From positions 1-45,680 of the forward strand of contig CAIYBH010000239.1 of NCBI GenBank assembly GCA_903924405.1: a DNA stretch of 45,680 nucleotides, read 5' to 3'. Of the stretch, positions 17,348-26,539 are shown piece after piece. Both the position numbers and the translations under genes were made by a program. Origin of the DNA: an uncultured Planctomycetaceae bacterium. GTDB lineage: Bacteria > Planctomycetota > Planctomycetia > Planctomycetales > Planctomycetaceae. Position 1 is the first letter of the stretch. Every line of letters begins with the position of its first letter. The notes under the pieces are model-generated. The model was not told the origin of the DNA, made no database searches, and saw only the letters and a list, made by a program, of their open reading frames with translations.

Positions 17348-18073
17348 ATGGAAGCCATGCTGACCACGGAAGCCCTGATTGCTCTGCTGACGCTGACCTC
17401 CCTCGAACTGGTACTCGGCATCGATAACGTCATTTTCATCGCAATTCTCTGCGGCAAGCTTCCTGAAAAAGATCGTGATCGCGCCCGTACTCTGGGTCTG
17501 TTGCTGGCCGTTGTGTCACGAATTCTGCTGGTTCTGGCAATCGGCTGGGTGATGGGGCTCACCAGGGTTCTGTTTCGAATCGAGTCCACTCCGATCACCG
17601 GAAAAGATGTGATTCTCATTCTCGGCGGTCTGTTCCTCATTTTCAAAGCCACAAAAGAGATTCATCACAAACTGGAACACGCGCGATCAACACAAACACA
17701 GCCTCCGCGACAGTCCAGCCTTGGCACAGTGCTCGTACAGGTTCTGATGATTGATGTTGTCTTCTCCCTTGACTCCGTCATCACCGCCGTAGGTATGACA
17801 GAAGACCTCGCTCAGCCAATTCCCGTCATGATCACCGCCATTCTGCTGTCGATCGCCGGAATGCTGGTCTTCTCCCGCGCAATCGTGCTCTTTATTGAAC
17901 GCAACCCGGCCATCAAAATACTGGCTCTGTCATTTCTGATGCTGATCGGCGTGCTGCTGGTTGCCGATGGGTTTGGACATCACATCCCCAAGGGATATAT
18001 CTACTCCGCTATGGCCTTTTCCTTTTTTGTGGAAATGCTGCAGTTGTGGACAACAACTCCCCGGAAAAGCTAA
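17348..18073 (+). CDS. TerC-family integral membrane protein
   Basis: This is a 241-residue TerC/YjbE-type protein with about seven transmembrane helices. The conserved acidic membrane motifs are visible: LELVLGIDNVIFIAI near residues 18-32 and VVFSLDSVITAVG near 137-149, with FVEMLQLW at the C terminus. Family members are linked to tellurium resistance and, more recently, to manganese export or metal loading of exported proteins. Which applies here cannot be told. The cytoplasmic loop between the two halves carries a hydrophilic insert (HKLEHARSTQTQPPRQ). The start at 17348 was chosen because the membrane protein begins there; the 70 codons upstream are not protein-like. Confidence 0.9.
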   Translation: MEAMLTTEALIALLTLTSLELVLGIDNVIFIAILCGKLPEKDRDRARTLGLLLAVVSRILLVLAIGWVMGLTRVLFRIESTPITGKDVILILGGLFLIFKATKEIHHKLEHARSTQTQPPRQSSLGTVLVQVLMIDVVFSLDSVITAVGMTEDLAQPIPVMITAILLSIAGMLVFSRAIVLFIERNPAIKILALSFLMLIGVLLVADGFGHHIPKGYIYSAMAFSFFVEMLQLWTTTPRKS

Positions 18074-18232
18074 TCAAGGGAATCCAACCACTGAACCCTT
18101 TTCGAAAGCTGGCTCCCGCCCAATCCGCCGTCATCATTCACCGAAGCTAAGATGACCTGCCCTTTCAGATTCACGTGATAGTCCCTCGAAAGTTCGATAC
18201 TCTCACAGCGGCCCCCGGGGCCAGCCATCACA

Positions 18233-18727
18233 ATGACAGGAAATTACCCACACATGGACGCAGATCCGGACGACGTGCTGATCGATTTTCAGGGCCATGG
18301 AATATCCTTCCGGTACCCGGGATACTGGGAACTCGAGGAAGAACAGGACGGAGATGATCTCATTCTCACCGTTGCTGCAGACAATTCCTGCTTCTGGCTG
18401 CTCAGGCTGTTTCCTGAATGTCCCCGCACCGAACAAGTCCTCTCGTCCTGTCTCAGTGCGATCCGGGAAGAGTACGAGGATGTCGAAGAGCATGAGTTCC
18501 GGGGAACCCTCGCGAATCTCACAGCCAACTGCAGAGAAGTCACATTCTCTTGCTTTGAACTGCTGAACGCCGCCGGATTCCGCTGCATCCAGACTCACCA
18601 CGCGACCATCCTCGTCTGGTGGCAATGCACTGACCACGAACTCGACAGCGTCCGGCCTGTATTTGACCGAATCACTCAGTCTGTCAGAATCCTGCCCGGA
18701 AAAACTCCTGCCACCGATCGCGAATAA
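18233..18727 (+). CDS. Hypothetical protein upstream of trpE
   Basis: This encodes 164 residues, acidic, with no signal peptide or membrane helix. The N-terminal pattern [18 protein letters not shown] resembles small PsbP/DUF1795-like sandwich domains found in stress-related proteins, but I cannot confirm this. Start choice is open between the ATGs at 18233 and 18254; the second has ACAGGAAA upstream. It ends 45 bases before trpE on the same strand and could share its transcript. No link to tryptophan synthesis is evident from sequence. Confidence 0.6.
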   Translation: MTGNYPHMDADPDDVLIDFQGHGISFRYPGYWELEEEQDGDDLILTVAADNSCFWLLRLFPECPRTEQVLSSCLSAIREEYEDVEEHEFRGTLANLTANCREVTFSCFELLNAAGFRCIQTHHATILVWWQCTDHELDSVRPVFDRITQSVRILPGKTPATDRE

Positions 18728-18771
18728 TCAGACACTCGTACTGCGTGATGTCCATCCCCGGAAATAAATCC

Positions 18772-20286
18772 ATGAAGTCACCCACAACACTGCCCACCGC
18801 CGCCGAGTTCGAAAAGCTCCGACAGCAGGCCCGGTTTGTTCCGATCTATCGACAATTGACCGCTGACACACTGACCCCCGTCACTGCCTACCAGCGAATC
18901 GCCTCCGGAAACTTCGCATTCCTCTTCGAAAGCGTTGTCGGCGGCGAAAAAGTCGGACGTTTCAGCTTCGTCGGCAGTCAGCCCTTCCTCACCGTCACCG
19001 CACGCGGAACTTCCGTAGTTGTTGAGTCCCGAAGTGGCGACCGGGAACAGATTGACAACACCGACCCCATTAAAGTCCTCGACGCCTGTATCGCCCGCTA
19101 CCAATCCGTCCACCTCCCCGGACTCCCCCGGTTCCTCGGTGGCGCTGTGGGGTATGCCGCGTATGACGTCGTTCGCTACACAGAACACCTCCCCAACATC
19201 CCCCTTGATGATCGCCAACTGCCCGATCTCACCTTCGCCTTCTACGATTCCATGGTCGTCTTCGATCATATTCGAAAGGTCATCTTCGCTGTCGCGCTTG
19301 CCGACACCGCACAGGGGGACCCCGAAGAATCCCGCGCTCGCGCCGAAGAACGACTCGATGTCCTCTGCCGACAACTAGCCTTCACCGGCGAAGACGTTCA
19401 ACTCACAGACATCGATCTCACCGTCGAACCCACGCTCAATGTTCAATCCAATTTCTCCGAAGAGGAATTCTGTAACGCAGTAAACCGCTGTCGTGAATAC
19501 ATCCGCGCCGGAGATATCTTTCAGGTCGTGATCAGCCAGCGACTGGAGTGCGACTCCCCCGCACAGGCCCTCGATGTCTACCGCTCTCTCCGTATGGTGA
19601 ACCCCAGCCCCTTCATGTTCCTCCTTAAAACCCCCGATGTCGAACTCGTCGGCAGCTCACCCGAAATCATGGTGCGCGTCGAAGATCGGGAAACCACTAT
19701 CCGGCCACTGGCCGGCACTCGCCCCCGCGGAAAGTCTCCTCAGGAAGACAAGGATCTCGAACGAGAACTGCTCGCCGATCCCAAAGAGCGTGCAGAACAC
19801 GTGATGCTCATCGATCTCGCCCGCAATGATGTCGGACGCGTGGCGGAATACGGCTCGGTAACACTTTCCGATGTTATGGTCGTGGAACGCTACAGCCACG
19901 TCATGCACATCACCTCCAATGTCTCCGGGACACTCAAAGCTGATCTCACCGCCGTCGAAGCGCTTCGCGCCGGACTCCCCGCCGGCACCGTCTCCGGTGC
20001 CCCAAAAGTTCGCGCGATGGAAATCATCGACGAAATCGAACCTCACAAACGCGGCCCCTACGGTGGTGCCGTCGGATACTTCGACTTCACAGGTGATATG
20101 GACACCTGCATCGCACTCCGCACCCTCGTCCTCAGAAATGGACGCATCTATATCCAGGCCGGAGCCGGAATCGTTGCTGATAGCGTTCCGGAAATGGAGT
20201 ACCGCGAAACCATGAATAAAGCCCGCGCCATGCTCAAGGCCATTCACATCGCAGAATCACAGCTTCTCCCGGAACACACCACCTGA
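18772..20286 (+). CDS. trpE: Anthranilate synthase component I
   Basis: This 504-residue chorismate-binding enzyme makes anthranilate from chorismate with ammonia or glutamine supplied by TrpG, as the first step of tryptophan synthesis. The N-terminal domain has [19 protein letters not shown], which includes the LLES-like element used for tryptophan feedback binding. The catalytic domain shows [57 protein letters not shown] and [11 protein letters not shown], all in order. I favour the ATG at 18772, with GGAAA upstream; in-frame GTG/ATG starts at 18745/18748 lack a ribosome site. No trpG follows here. Because PabB is a close relative, trpE versus pabB rests on the feedback element and full length. 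Confidence 0.93.
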   Translation: MKSPTTLPTAAEFEKLRQQARFVPIYRQLTADTLTPVTAYQRIASGNFAFLFESVVGGEKVGRFSFVGSQPFLTVTARGTSVVVESRSGDREQIDNTDPIKVLDACIARYQSVHLPGLPRFLGGAVGYAAYDVVRYTEHLPNIPLDDRQLPDLTFAFYDSMVVFDHIRKVIFAVALADTAQGDPEESRARAEERLDVLCRQLAFTGEDVQLTDIDLTVEPTLNVQSNFSEEEFCNAVNRCREYIRAGDIFQVVISQRLECDSPAQALDVYRSLRMVNPSPFMFLLKTPDVELVGSSPEIMVRVEDRETTIRPLAGTRPRGKSPQEDKDLERELLADPKERAEHVMLIDLARNDVGRVAEYGSVTLSDVMVVERYSHVMHITSNVSGTLKADLTAVEALRAGLPAGTVSGAPKVRAMEIIDEIEPHKRGPYGGAVGYFDFTGDMDTCIALRTLVLRNGRIYIQAGAGIVADSVPEMEYRETMNKARAMLKAIHIAESQLLPEHTT

Positions 20287-20370
20287 TCCTCGCGAACATT
20301 CACTCCGGAAAACAGCGCACCCGACAATTCCCGCCGCACTGGCCACACGGCCGGACGCACAACCAAAATC

Positions 20371-20407
20371 AAAAGGGCCCGGATCCTCTTCACGAAGACC
20401 CGGGCCC
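20371..20407 (-). terminator. Intrinsic terminator after the secreted R/G/S-rich gene
   Basis: GGGCCCGG and CCGGGCCC form a GC-rich stem. Read on the minus strand it is followed by TTTTGATTTT, so it ends the transcript of 20454-21350. It may also slow plus-strand reading from trpE. Confidence 0.75.
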
Positions 20408-20453
20408 AACCCACTCCCCACTCTTGTTACGGCATCCTGTTCGTAACGCCGAC

Positions 20454-21350
20454 TCAGTTGTCGTACTCCACAGTCACAACCCCATCTCGCGAACGAATCT
20501 CGATGTCGTATTCACCAAAACAAAGATCCACTCGCGTCCGGCAGCGGGATACCTCCAGCTTTCGCAGCGGACAACGCGGAACCAGAATCTCCACATAAAC
20601 CACTCGCTCCACAGATTCATGTTCACAGGCATGCGGGTCACGCACCGCAATCACCGCCGGAACAGCGTCCGGAGCCGCCTTGCAGACATCCTTCACCTGC
20701 ACACACGTCGCCAGAGGAACTTCGCACCGCACGAATTCCCCGACTCGGTGCAGGGGCATCGGTGCTGGTACCGGCACAACAGGAACGCGATACACGGGAA
20801 CAGGGGGAACAGGTACATAGACCGGAGCTGGTCTCACAGCACCGTTGACACGCGACGAACCACCTGAACCCGCCTGAAACTGAAAGGTCATACGCAAGTC
20901 CCGGCCGTTCGAAGCCGTTCCATGGCTCCCGCGTCGCTCGCCCGAATAGTCTTCTCGCATCGCTACTCGCGATCGATCGCGTCCCGCACCGGAATTGGAC
21001 CGCCCCGCATACCCACTCGACATCTCTGCCGAACGCGAGTCCCGATACCCGTCGTACCCTCGGGAATAATGCTCAACCTCGTAATCCGATGGACGACCAG
21101 ACATCCGCAAATCCCGCTCTCCATAATACGACTCTCGCATTTGAGCCTCACGCATGGACATCCCGGAATCCGACCAGCCACTCCGGCCACGTGGCCCACC
21201 GGCATATCCCGCAGAGCGTCCTGAAGAACGCTCCTGCGACAATGCATTCACCACCCGCAGAATGTCCACAATGTCATTTGCCTCCACACCGGAACTTGTC
21301 ATCAACACCATTCCGGCCACCACCAGACTCTTCAGCATTCCCGTCTTCAT
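20454..21350 (-). CDS. Secreted Arg/Gly/Ser-rich protein with Cys-rich C terminus
   Basis: This encodes 298 residues. It starts at the ATG at 21350 with AGAGGTG upstream and a clear signal peptide (MKTGMLKSLVVAGMVLMTSS, cleavage near VEA-ND). Residues about 45-165 are a low-complexity segment rich in Arg, Ser, Gly and Tyr, with repeated GERDLRMSG- and GRDLRMTF-like and SGYAG-like units. A Pro/Val-rich linker (VYVPVPPVPVYRVPVVPVPA) follows. The C-terminal 90 residues have six cysteines in a beta-rich pattern ending FGEYDIEIRSRDGVVTVEY. It is probably exported and may be disulfide-stabilised or wall-associated. I do not recognise the family. An 81-base upstream extension of the frame lacks support. 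Confidence 0.75.
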   Translation of the reverse strand: MKTGMLKSLVVAGMVLMTSSGVEANDIVDILRVVNALSQERSSGRSAGYAGGPRGRSGWSDSGMSMREAQMRESYYGERDLRMSGRPSDYEVEHYSRGYDGYRDSRSAEMSSGYAGRSNSGAGRDRSRVAMREDYSGERRGSHGTASNGRDLRMTFQFQAGSGGSSRVNGAVRPAPVYVPVPPVPVYRVPVVPVPAPMPLHRVGEFVRCEVPLATCVQVKDVCKAAPDAVPAVIAVRDPHACEHESVERVVYVEILVPRCPLRKLEVSRCRTRVDLCFGEYDIEIRSRDGVVTVEYDN

Positions 21351-21937
21351 GGTCACACCTCTCGCCACTCGTTGCCCACTCGTTCCAACCACCCGTCCCG
21401 ACTTGCATCCTGACTGGATGCCATGATTCAAAAGAATACATTTCCCATGCCAATCAATTTATTTTCATTCACAAACCTATTCCCCTCAACACCTTAGATC
21501 AATTCAAAGCACTCACCACCAACCTCGCTCCAAAAACAAAGCGCCATCATTTCGACTAAACCAAAATAATCACACTGATATCACTCAGTCAGGTAATGAA
21601 CAGCAGCCATCCGTTCCCTCTCTGGTCCGTCCACACCGACCTGCAGCAGAAAACGCCGCTTTCAGACCTACCCGCCATTGGATTCCCCCGCGGTTTTGTT
21701 CAACGATGCCACGCTTGACGATCCTGACGTCCGATAACCTCTGCAGGGGGCACTCCTGTTCCAGGCGAGAAATTTTGCGGAATCCGTCGGTCTGCTGCTC
21801 AAAGACCAGCCGGTTGTCGCCGCCGGGACTCGATACGCCTCGGAGAGGCTGGGCGCATGGATGCGATCCCGCCCGCTCCCTCTCAGGGATTCCCCTGAGC
21901 CTCGGTTCTGTTGCGAGCTGCCAGGGAAGGGATCTTC
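21351..21937. other. AT-richer divergent intergenic region
   Basis: There is no gene I can support. The part at 21430-21600 is clearly AT-richer than its surroundings and probably holds the promoter of the minus-strand secreted protein. An open minus frame at 21668-22249 overlaps the lipoprotein gene and is not protein-like. Confidence 0.5.
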
Positions 21938-22177
21938 ATGCGAACACTGCTGTACGCCACATTTCCACTGCTGCTCTGCAGTCTTTCGGGATGTCAGTGT
22001 TTCCGCGGCAGCGAAGACGTGTATGACACGGTCGATGATGTCTCCGACCACCTGCGCAGCGGCCCACGGCTCGACAATCTCTACCATGAAGAGCTTGATG
22101 CCACCCGCTGGTGCATGCACCGCCCCGGCACTCGCTGCACCTGCCCGGGCACGTTCCCGCGGCACCGCCCTCGCTGA
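21938..22177 (+). CDS. Small lipoprotein
   Basis: This encodes 79 residues starting at the ATG at 21938, which is preceded by AGGGAAGGG. The leader MRTLLYATFPLLLCSLSGC ends in lipobox LSGC, with the lipidated Cys at residue 19 and a further CF pair after it. The mature part is short and acidic (EDVYDTVDDVSDHLRSG), then has YHEELDATRWC and a Cys/Arg-rich tail. Short lipoproteins with a YHE-LD-TR segment occur in planctomycetes as far as I recall, but no function is known to me. It stands 290 bases before fabI and is probably transcribed separately. Confidence 0.65.
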   Translation: MRTLLYATFPLLLCSLSGCQCFRGSEDVYDTVDDVSDHLRSGPRLDNLYHEELDATRWCMHRPGTRCTCPGTFPRHRPR

Positions 22178-22466
22178 AACTGATTCCGAGGCACAGTTCT
22201 CAGCATTCCTTTGCCCAACCTCCAACCATCCGGGGTCTGCCACACTCACACTCCCGCATTCCTGCCACTTGCGCGCGGAACTTGCTTTCCCGATCGCCGC
22301 AGAACTTCTATCATTCGCCGCACAGGATCTCCTGAGCCGCTGTGGGAATCGCTGGACCGAAATCCCACCCCGGCCCGGGAAACAGAGCTGATCACGTGAC
22401 CGTGCTGCAAAGTGCAGCGGCCGTACAGGTCGGCTCAGAGGGAATCAACGTTAGAAGGTGCTGACA

Positions 22467-23294
22467 ATGGGACTGTTTACCGGCCGCAAGGGCCTTGTCC
22501 TCGGGATTGCAAACGAGCGCTCGATTGCCTGGGCAATCACAGAAAATCTCCATCGTGAAGGCGCAGAAATGGGGTTCACCCATCTTCCGGACGCCGGCGA
22601 TCGCCCAAAGAACCAGAACAAGGTTGCCAAACTTGTGGATCCGATCGGATCAAAGTTCCTGATGCCGATGGACGTCTGTAACGACGAACACATCGATGCG
22701 GTCATCGCGAAGGCTGTCGAAACGTTCGGGCAGATTGACTTCATCGTTCACAGTATCGCCTTCGCACCACCAGCTGATCTCACCGGCCCCACCTATGCCT
22801 CCAGCCGTAACGGTTTCAAGACGGCCATGGAAATCAGCGCCTACAGTCTCCTGGCTGTTGCCGGAGCCGCCAAACGCCGAAACGCGCTCAGCAAAGATGC
22901 CAGCATCCTGACGCTCACCTATTTCGGCGGCGAAGAAGTCATTCCCGGTTACAACCTGATGGGAATCTGCAAAGCCGCTCTCGAATGCAGCGTGCGTTAC
23001 CTCGCCAGCGAACTGGGCCCCGACGGAGTCCGCGTCAACGGCATCAGTGCCGGCCCGGTCAAAACCGTCAGCGCCATGGGCGTCGGTGACTTCGACGACA
23101 TGCTCAACCTGTACCGCGGCATCTCACCAATGCGACGCAACATCTCCGCTGACGAAGTTGGCAAAACCGGCATGGCACTGCTCAGCGATCTCTCCAGCGG
23201 GATCACCGGAGAAATTGTGCATGTCGACTGCGGCTTCAGCATCATGGGTGCTCCGCCCGCAGACTTCTTCCAGCAGCCGGAAGCCAAAGCCTGA
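22467..23294 (+). CDS. fabI: Enoyl-ACP reductase (NADH)
   Basis: This 275-residue short-chain dehydrogenase of the FabI type reduces trans-2-enoyl-ACP in the last step of each fatty-acid elongation cycle, in the cytoplasm. The N terminus has the FabI-type cofactor loop, GIANERSIAWAI. DFIVHSIAFAP follows in the middle. The catalytic pair Tyr-x6-Lys is in YNLMGICK, preceded by LTLTYFGGEE, which carries the other FabI tyrosine. The C terminus has NGISAGPVKTVSAMGV and HVDCGFSIMG. The ATG at 22467 follows GAAGG and begins directly with MGLFTGRKGLVLG; an in-frame GTG at 22458 is the alternative. Length is normal. It is the first gene of a plus-strand run toward the moa genes. Confidence 0.96.
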   Translation: MGLFTGRKGLVLGIANERSIAWAITENLHREGAEMGFTHLPDAGDRPKNQNKVAKLVDPIGSKFLMPMDVCNDEHIDAVIAKAVETFGQIDFIVHSIAFAPPADLTGPTYASSRNGFKTAMEISAYSLLAVAGAAKRRNALSKDASILTLTYFGGEEVIPGYNLMGICKAALECSVRYLASELGPDGVRVNGISAGPVKTVSAMGVGDFDDMLNLYRGISPMRRNISADEVGKTGMALLSDLSSGITGEIVHVDCGFSIMGAPPADFFQQPEAKA

Positions 23295-23480
23295 TTCGGT
23301 GAATCCCCCCCGGCTCTCGTTGCCTGCGCATGTCGAGCCGGGGTCGGGCCCGTACAGGCCACTCGCCAACACCCTCCGCTGCGATTACCGTCCTGAACCA
23401 GCCCCGAAACAGTCTGACACCCGTTTTCCAACCTCGGCAGCGTCGCAGCCCACTGCACCCCAGCCGCAATTGATTGTGCC

Positions 23481-23873
23481 ATGACTAAACCCATCGGAAT
23501 CGCTGTTGTCTGGTCGCAGGATCATGTGCTTGTAGGCATACGTGCCCACAACACTGTCCTCGCTGGCCTGTCCGAATTTCCCGGCGGCAAATGCGAACTC
23601 GACGAAACACCCCGCAGCTGCGCGGTCCGCGAATGCCAGGAAGAAACCGGGCTGGTCGTCATCCCCGTCAAACAGCTGGCCACCGTCCTCTGGAAGTATC
23701 CCCATGGCGACGTCGAACTGCACTTCTGGAAATGTCAGCTCGCTCCGGATCTGCCCCCCCTCGCAACTCCCGCCAGTCCGTTCCGCTGGGTGACCCCGCA
23801 GGAAGCCAGCCAACTCGCGTTTCCACCCGCAAATCAGTCCGTTCTGCAAACACTGCTGACCCCGCACTCCTGA
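23481..23873 (+). CDS. Nudix (MutT-type) nucleotide pyrophosphohydrolase
   Basis: This 130-residue Nudix hydrolase has the full Nudix box, reading GGKCELDETPRSCAVREC then QEETGLV (residues about 35-59): G-x5-E-x7-RE-x2-EE-x-G with the metal-binding glutamates present. The compact size and the WKYPHGDVELHFWKC and PFRWVTPQEASQL segments fit the MutT/8-oxo-dGTPase group, a sanitiser of oxidised nucleotides, but Nudix substrates cannot be read from sequence. It lies 187 bases after fabI and 25 bases before moaD on the same strand, so it may be co-transcribed with the moa genes. Confidence 0.88.
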   Translation: MTKPIGIAVVWSQDHVLVGIRAHNTVLAGLSEFPGGKCELDETPRSCAVRECQEETGLVVIPVKQLATVLWKYPHGDVELHFWKCQLAPDLPPLATPASPFRWVTPQEASQLAFPPANQSVLQTLLTPHS

Positions 23874-23898
23874 AGCCAGGATCCATCTGAGGTCGCAA

Positions 23899-24153
23899 AT
23901 GCATGGAATTCAGGTCTCTGTTCTGTTTTTCGCAGCAGCCCGCGATGCTGCGCATACCGACAACACAGTCATCTCACTGATGCACGCCGCAACGCTGGCC
24001 GATCTTCGCGACACACTGCTGCAACAGTGGCCCGAACTCAGAAAATTCGGACCGTCACTGCTCTGGGCCGTGAATGCTCAGTACGCCAATCCGGATCTTC
24101 CCCTGCACGATGGAGACACCGTTGCCTGCTTTCCCCCCGTCAGCGGCGGCTGA
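23899..24153 (+). CDS. moaD: Molybdopterin synthase small subunit MoaD
   Basis: This 84-residue ubiquitin-like sulfur carrier ends in the required Gly-Gly (PPVSGG). The N-terminal strand VSVLFFAAARDAAHTD and the later LLWAVNAQYANPDLPLHDGD, then VACFPPVSGG, match MoaD/ThiS. It delivers sulfur to MoaE to turn cPMP into molybdopterin. The C-terminal GG distinguishes it from unrelated small proteins. It is followed by moaE after 80 bases and then moaA. Confidence 0.93.
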   Translation: MHGIQVSVLFFAAARDAAHTDNTVISLMHAATLADLRDTLLQQWPELRKFGPSLLWAVNAQYANPDLPLHDGDTVACFPPVSGG

Positions 24154-24233
24154 ATCCCGGCCCCGGCAAACTCGAATAGCCACTCATCCAATACGGCCAG
24201 CGACGCTCTGCTTAATAGCCCGAGACCATACCG

Positions 24234-24755
24234 ATGATTGAACTGACCGATCAACCCCTTGATTTTCACTCCCTGTCCGAATACGTGCGAAGTGATGCCG
24301 CAGGCGCAGTCGTCGTCTTCCTCGGTACTGTCCGCGAATTCACGCGGGGAATTCAGACGCAGGCCCTGGAATACACGGCCTACCACGAAATGGCCAGGCA
24401 ATCCCTGCAACAACTCGAAACCGAAGTCCGACAGAGATTTCCAGTCATTGAAGTGGGCATTCTCCATCGTGTCGGAGCGTTGAAACTGGGCGATGTCAGC
24501 GTCGCCATCGCAGTCAGCACACCCCACCGCGCCGAAGCCTTCGCCGCAGGACAGTGGCTCATCGATACCCTCAAACTCCGTGTCCCCATCTGGAAAAAGG
24601 AATGCTTCAGCGATGGACGCGAAGAATGGCAACATCCCGGAATCACTTCCAACTCGCCTCCACCCGACCTCTCACCCGCGGCAATCAGCACTGAACAGAA
24701 CATCAATCCTGATGGCTCTCAAACACTGCCCCCGGCGAAAGACCAGCCAGCATGA
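24234..24755 (+). CDS. moaE: Molybdopterin synthase large subunit MoaE
   Basis: This 173-residue catalytic subunit uses MoaD thiocarboxylate to sulfurate cPMP. Family motifs are present in order: GAVVVFLGTVREFTRG, LEYTAYHEMA, VGILHRVGALKLGDVSVAIAV, PHRAEAF and PIWKKECFSDGREEW (with the catalytic-lysine region). The core ends near residue 140. A Pro/Ser-rich tail of about 35 residues follows that is not part of the usual fold. The stop codon overlaps the moaA start (ATGA), which indicates translational coupling. Confidence 0.94.
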   Translation: MIELTDQPLDFHSLSEYVRSDAAGAVVVFLGTVREFTRGIQTQALEYTAYHEMARQSLQQLETEVRQRFPVIEVGILHRVGALKLGDVSVAIAVSTPHRAEAFAAGQWLIDTLKLRVPIWKKECFSDGREEWQHPGITSNSPPPDLSPAAISTEQNINPDGSQTLPPAKDQPA

Positions 24756-25849
24756 CTGACACGATCCCGCGCACGCTCGTCGATTCCTGGGGCCGGGTCC
24801 ACAACAATCTCCGGATCAGTGTGACCGATCGCTGCAACATCCGCTGCTTCTACTGCATGCCCGCAGAGGAAGTGCAGTTCCTTCCACGGCAGGAACTGCT
24901 GACCTTCGAAGAAATCGAACGCGTTGTCCGCATCGGCGTCACTCTCGGCATCAACAAAGTCCGACTCACAGGTGGGGAACCGCTCGTTCGCCGCGATCTG
25001 CCAGTCCTTGTCCAAAAGCTGGCAAGTCTCCCGGGAATCATCGATATCGGTCTGACCACCAACGGCATTCTCCTCGCCGAACAGGCCCGTGCGTTGCGTG
25101 ACGCCGGTCTGAAACGACTGAATATCAGCCTTGATGCCCTTGATCCCGAAGTCTTTCGTAAGGTCACCCGCCGTGACGGCTACGAAAAAGTCATCGAGGG
25201 CATCGCGGCCGCTCGCGAAGCCGGGTTCTCACCAATCAAGCTCAACGCCGTATCCGTCCGGGGTCTGACCGAAGATCAGATTGTGCCCTTTGGACAACTG
25301 GCGCGCGACTCCGATACGGTTGTGCGTTTTATCGAATTCATGCCGCTCGATGCCGACAGCCAGTGGCAACGCGAAAAAGTCCTGTTCGCCAGTGAAATCC
25401 TCGAACGACTCACTGCCGCCTTCGGCCCACTTCGTCCAATCGCTGCAGACGTGAACGATGAACAACCAACCACCGCCGGTCGGTCCTCACCAGCACACGC
25501 CACCGCAGAATCAAACACATCACTGCTGCCGCTGGTGCGCGAATCCCGAGCCCCCGCTCAGGACTTTGAATTCGTAGACGGCAAAGGACGAATCGGGTTG
25601 ATCGCCAGCGTCAGCCAGCCATTCTGCGCGACCTGCAACCGCTTCCGACTCACTGCCGACGGAAAACTTCGCAACTGTCTGTTCAGCCTCGAAGAAACAG
25701 ACATCCGACCACTCCTTCGCACCGCGGCGAAAGACGAGGAAATCGCTCAGGCCATGCTCGACAACATCGCAGCCAAAAAGGAAGGACACGAAATCAATAC
25801 CGCTCGCTTCCTGCAGCCCGATCGCCCCATGTACTCGATCGGTGGCTGA
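24752..25849 (+). CDS. moaA: GTP 3',8-cyclase MoaA
   Basis: This 365-residue radical SAM enzyme works with MoaC to convert GTP to cyclic pyranopterin monophosphate. The N-terminal SAM cluster site is CNIRCFYC (C-x3-C-x2-C). The C-terminal GTP-binding cluster is CATC followed 13 residues later by NC in KLRNCLF. The protein ends in the functionally important Gly-Gly (YSIGG). A stretch of about 30 residues around 235-270 (QPTTAGRSSPAHATAESNT onward) is a low-complexity insertion relative to typical MoaA. The start overlaps moaE by 4 bases. No moaC is present in the window. Confidence 0.95.
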   Translation: MTDTIPRTLVDSWGRVHNNLRISVTDRCNIRCFYCMPAEEVQFLPRQELLTFEEIERVVRIGVTLGINKVRLTGGEPLVRRDLPVLVQKLASLPGIIDIGLTTNGILLAEQARALRDAGLKRLNISLDALDPEVFRKVTRRDGYEKVIEGIAAAREAGFSPIKLNAVSVRGLTEDQIVPFGQLARDSDTVVRFIEFMPLDADSQWQREKVLFASEILERLTAAFGPLRPIAADVNDEQPTTAGRSSPAHATAESNTSLLPLVRESRAPAQDFEFVDGKGRIGLIASVSQPFCATCNRFRLTADGKLRNCLFSLEETDIRPLLRTAAKDEEIAQAMLDNIAAKKEGHEINTARFLQPDRPMYSIGG

Positions 25850-25862
25850 GGTCAGAAGAAGC

Positions 25863-26086
25863 GGTCAGGAACCAGGAGCCAAATCCCTCGTCAGCCACGC
25901 CGCATTATTCATCACCGACCCCTTTTCCAAACACCCCGTACCAACCCGAAGCGCTAGCGAGGAAATCCGCGATCCTGCCTCCATGGCACGTCGGGTGAGT
26001 ACGCAAACAACGAGCAAAAGCAAGCCCGACGAACGCGCGGCGATCGCGTACGCCACGCCGCTCTATTCATTACCGACCCCTTGTCC
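25863..26086. repeat. Decayed REP-like repeats after moaA
   Basis: GGTCAGGAACCAGGAGCCAA (25863 on) matches bases 10-31 of the left-edge array at 20 of 22 positions. A 31-base unit ending ACCGACCCCTT occurs at 25894-25924 and again at 26052-26082 with few changes. Between them is CCCGAAGCGCTAGCGAGG, which I recognise as a repeat widespread in planctomycete genomes. The stretch reads as a damaged composite of repeats. Confidence 0.75.
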
Positions 26087-26095
26087 AAAGCCGTC

Positions 26096-26539
26096 CTACC
26101 AGAGATCCTCAATCCGGCCAGTCGATGCATGGATCCGCTGACTCAGCCCCGTCCATTCCGGAGCATCATGCAGAACTCGCAGGTGTACATGGTTGCCCTG
26201 ACAATATCCCTGAACTGACACATGATTCCCCAACTCGTCCTCCGCTGAGTACTTTTCGGATTGCCATGTGATAATGGGAATGTGGTCAAACGCCAGCAGG
26301 ATCCTGGAAATGTCCAGTTCCATCCCCGTCGGCACAGTCATCCCATCATGAGGCCCGCCCAGCACCTGCGACTTGCCCGCAAACAGGGTCACTTCCCACA
26401 GCCCCGCCTCGTCGTCAAAGGCAAAATGACATCCCATGGGCGCCCGAGTGACCTTGCACAGTATTCCCTGCAGCATGTCATCAACAAAGCTACGCAGCCA
26501 TAACGGTGCATCGGTCGAACAAACATCCGGAACTGGCAT
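26096..26539 (-). CDS. Hypothetical protein
   Basis: This encodes 147 residues with no export signal. It is predicted mixed alpha/beta, with protein-like segments APLWLRSFVDDMLQGILC, LWEVTLFAGKSQVLGGPHDG and YCQGNHVHLRVLHDAPEW. A ribosome site (GAAGG) lies upstream of the ATG. I do not recognise the family. Its 3' end meets the decayed repeats after moaA. Function is unknown; reality of the gene is moderately supported by composition and start context. Confidence 0.6.
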   Translation of the reverse strand: MPVPDVCSTDAPLWLRSFVDDMLQGILCKVTRAPMGCHFAFDDEAGLWEVTLFAGKSQVLGGPHDGMTVPTGMELDISRILLAFDHIPIITWQSEKYSAEDELGNHVSVQGYCQGNHVHLRVLHDAPEWTGLSQRIHASTGRIEDLW

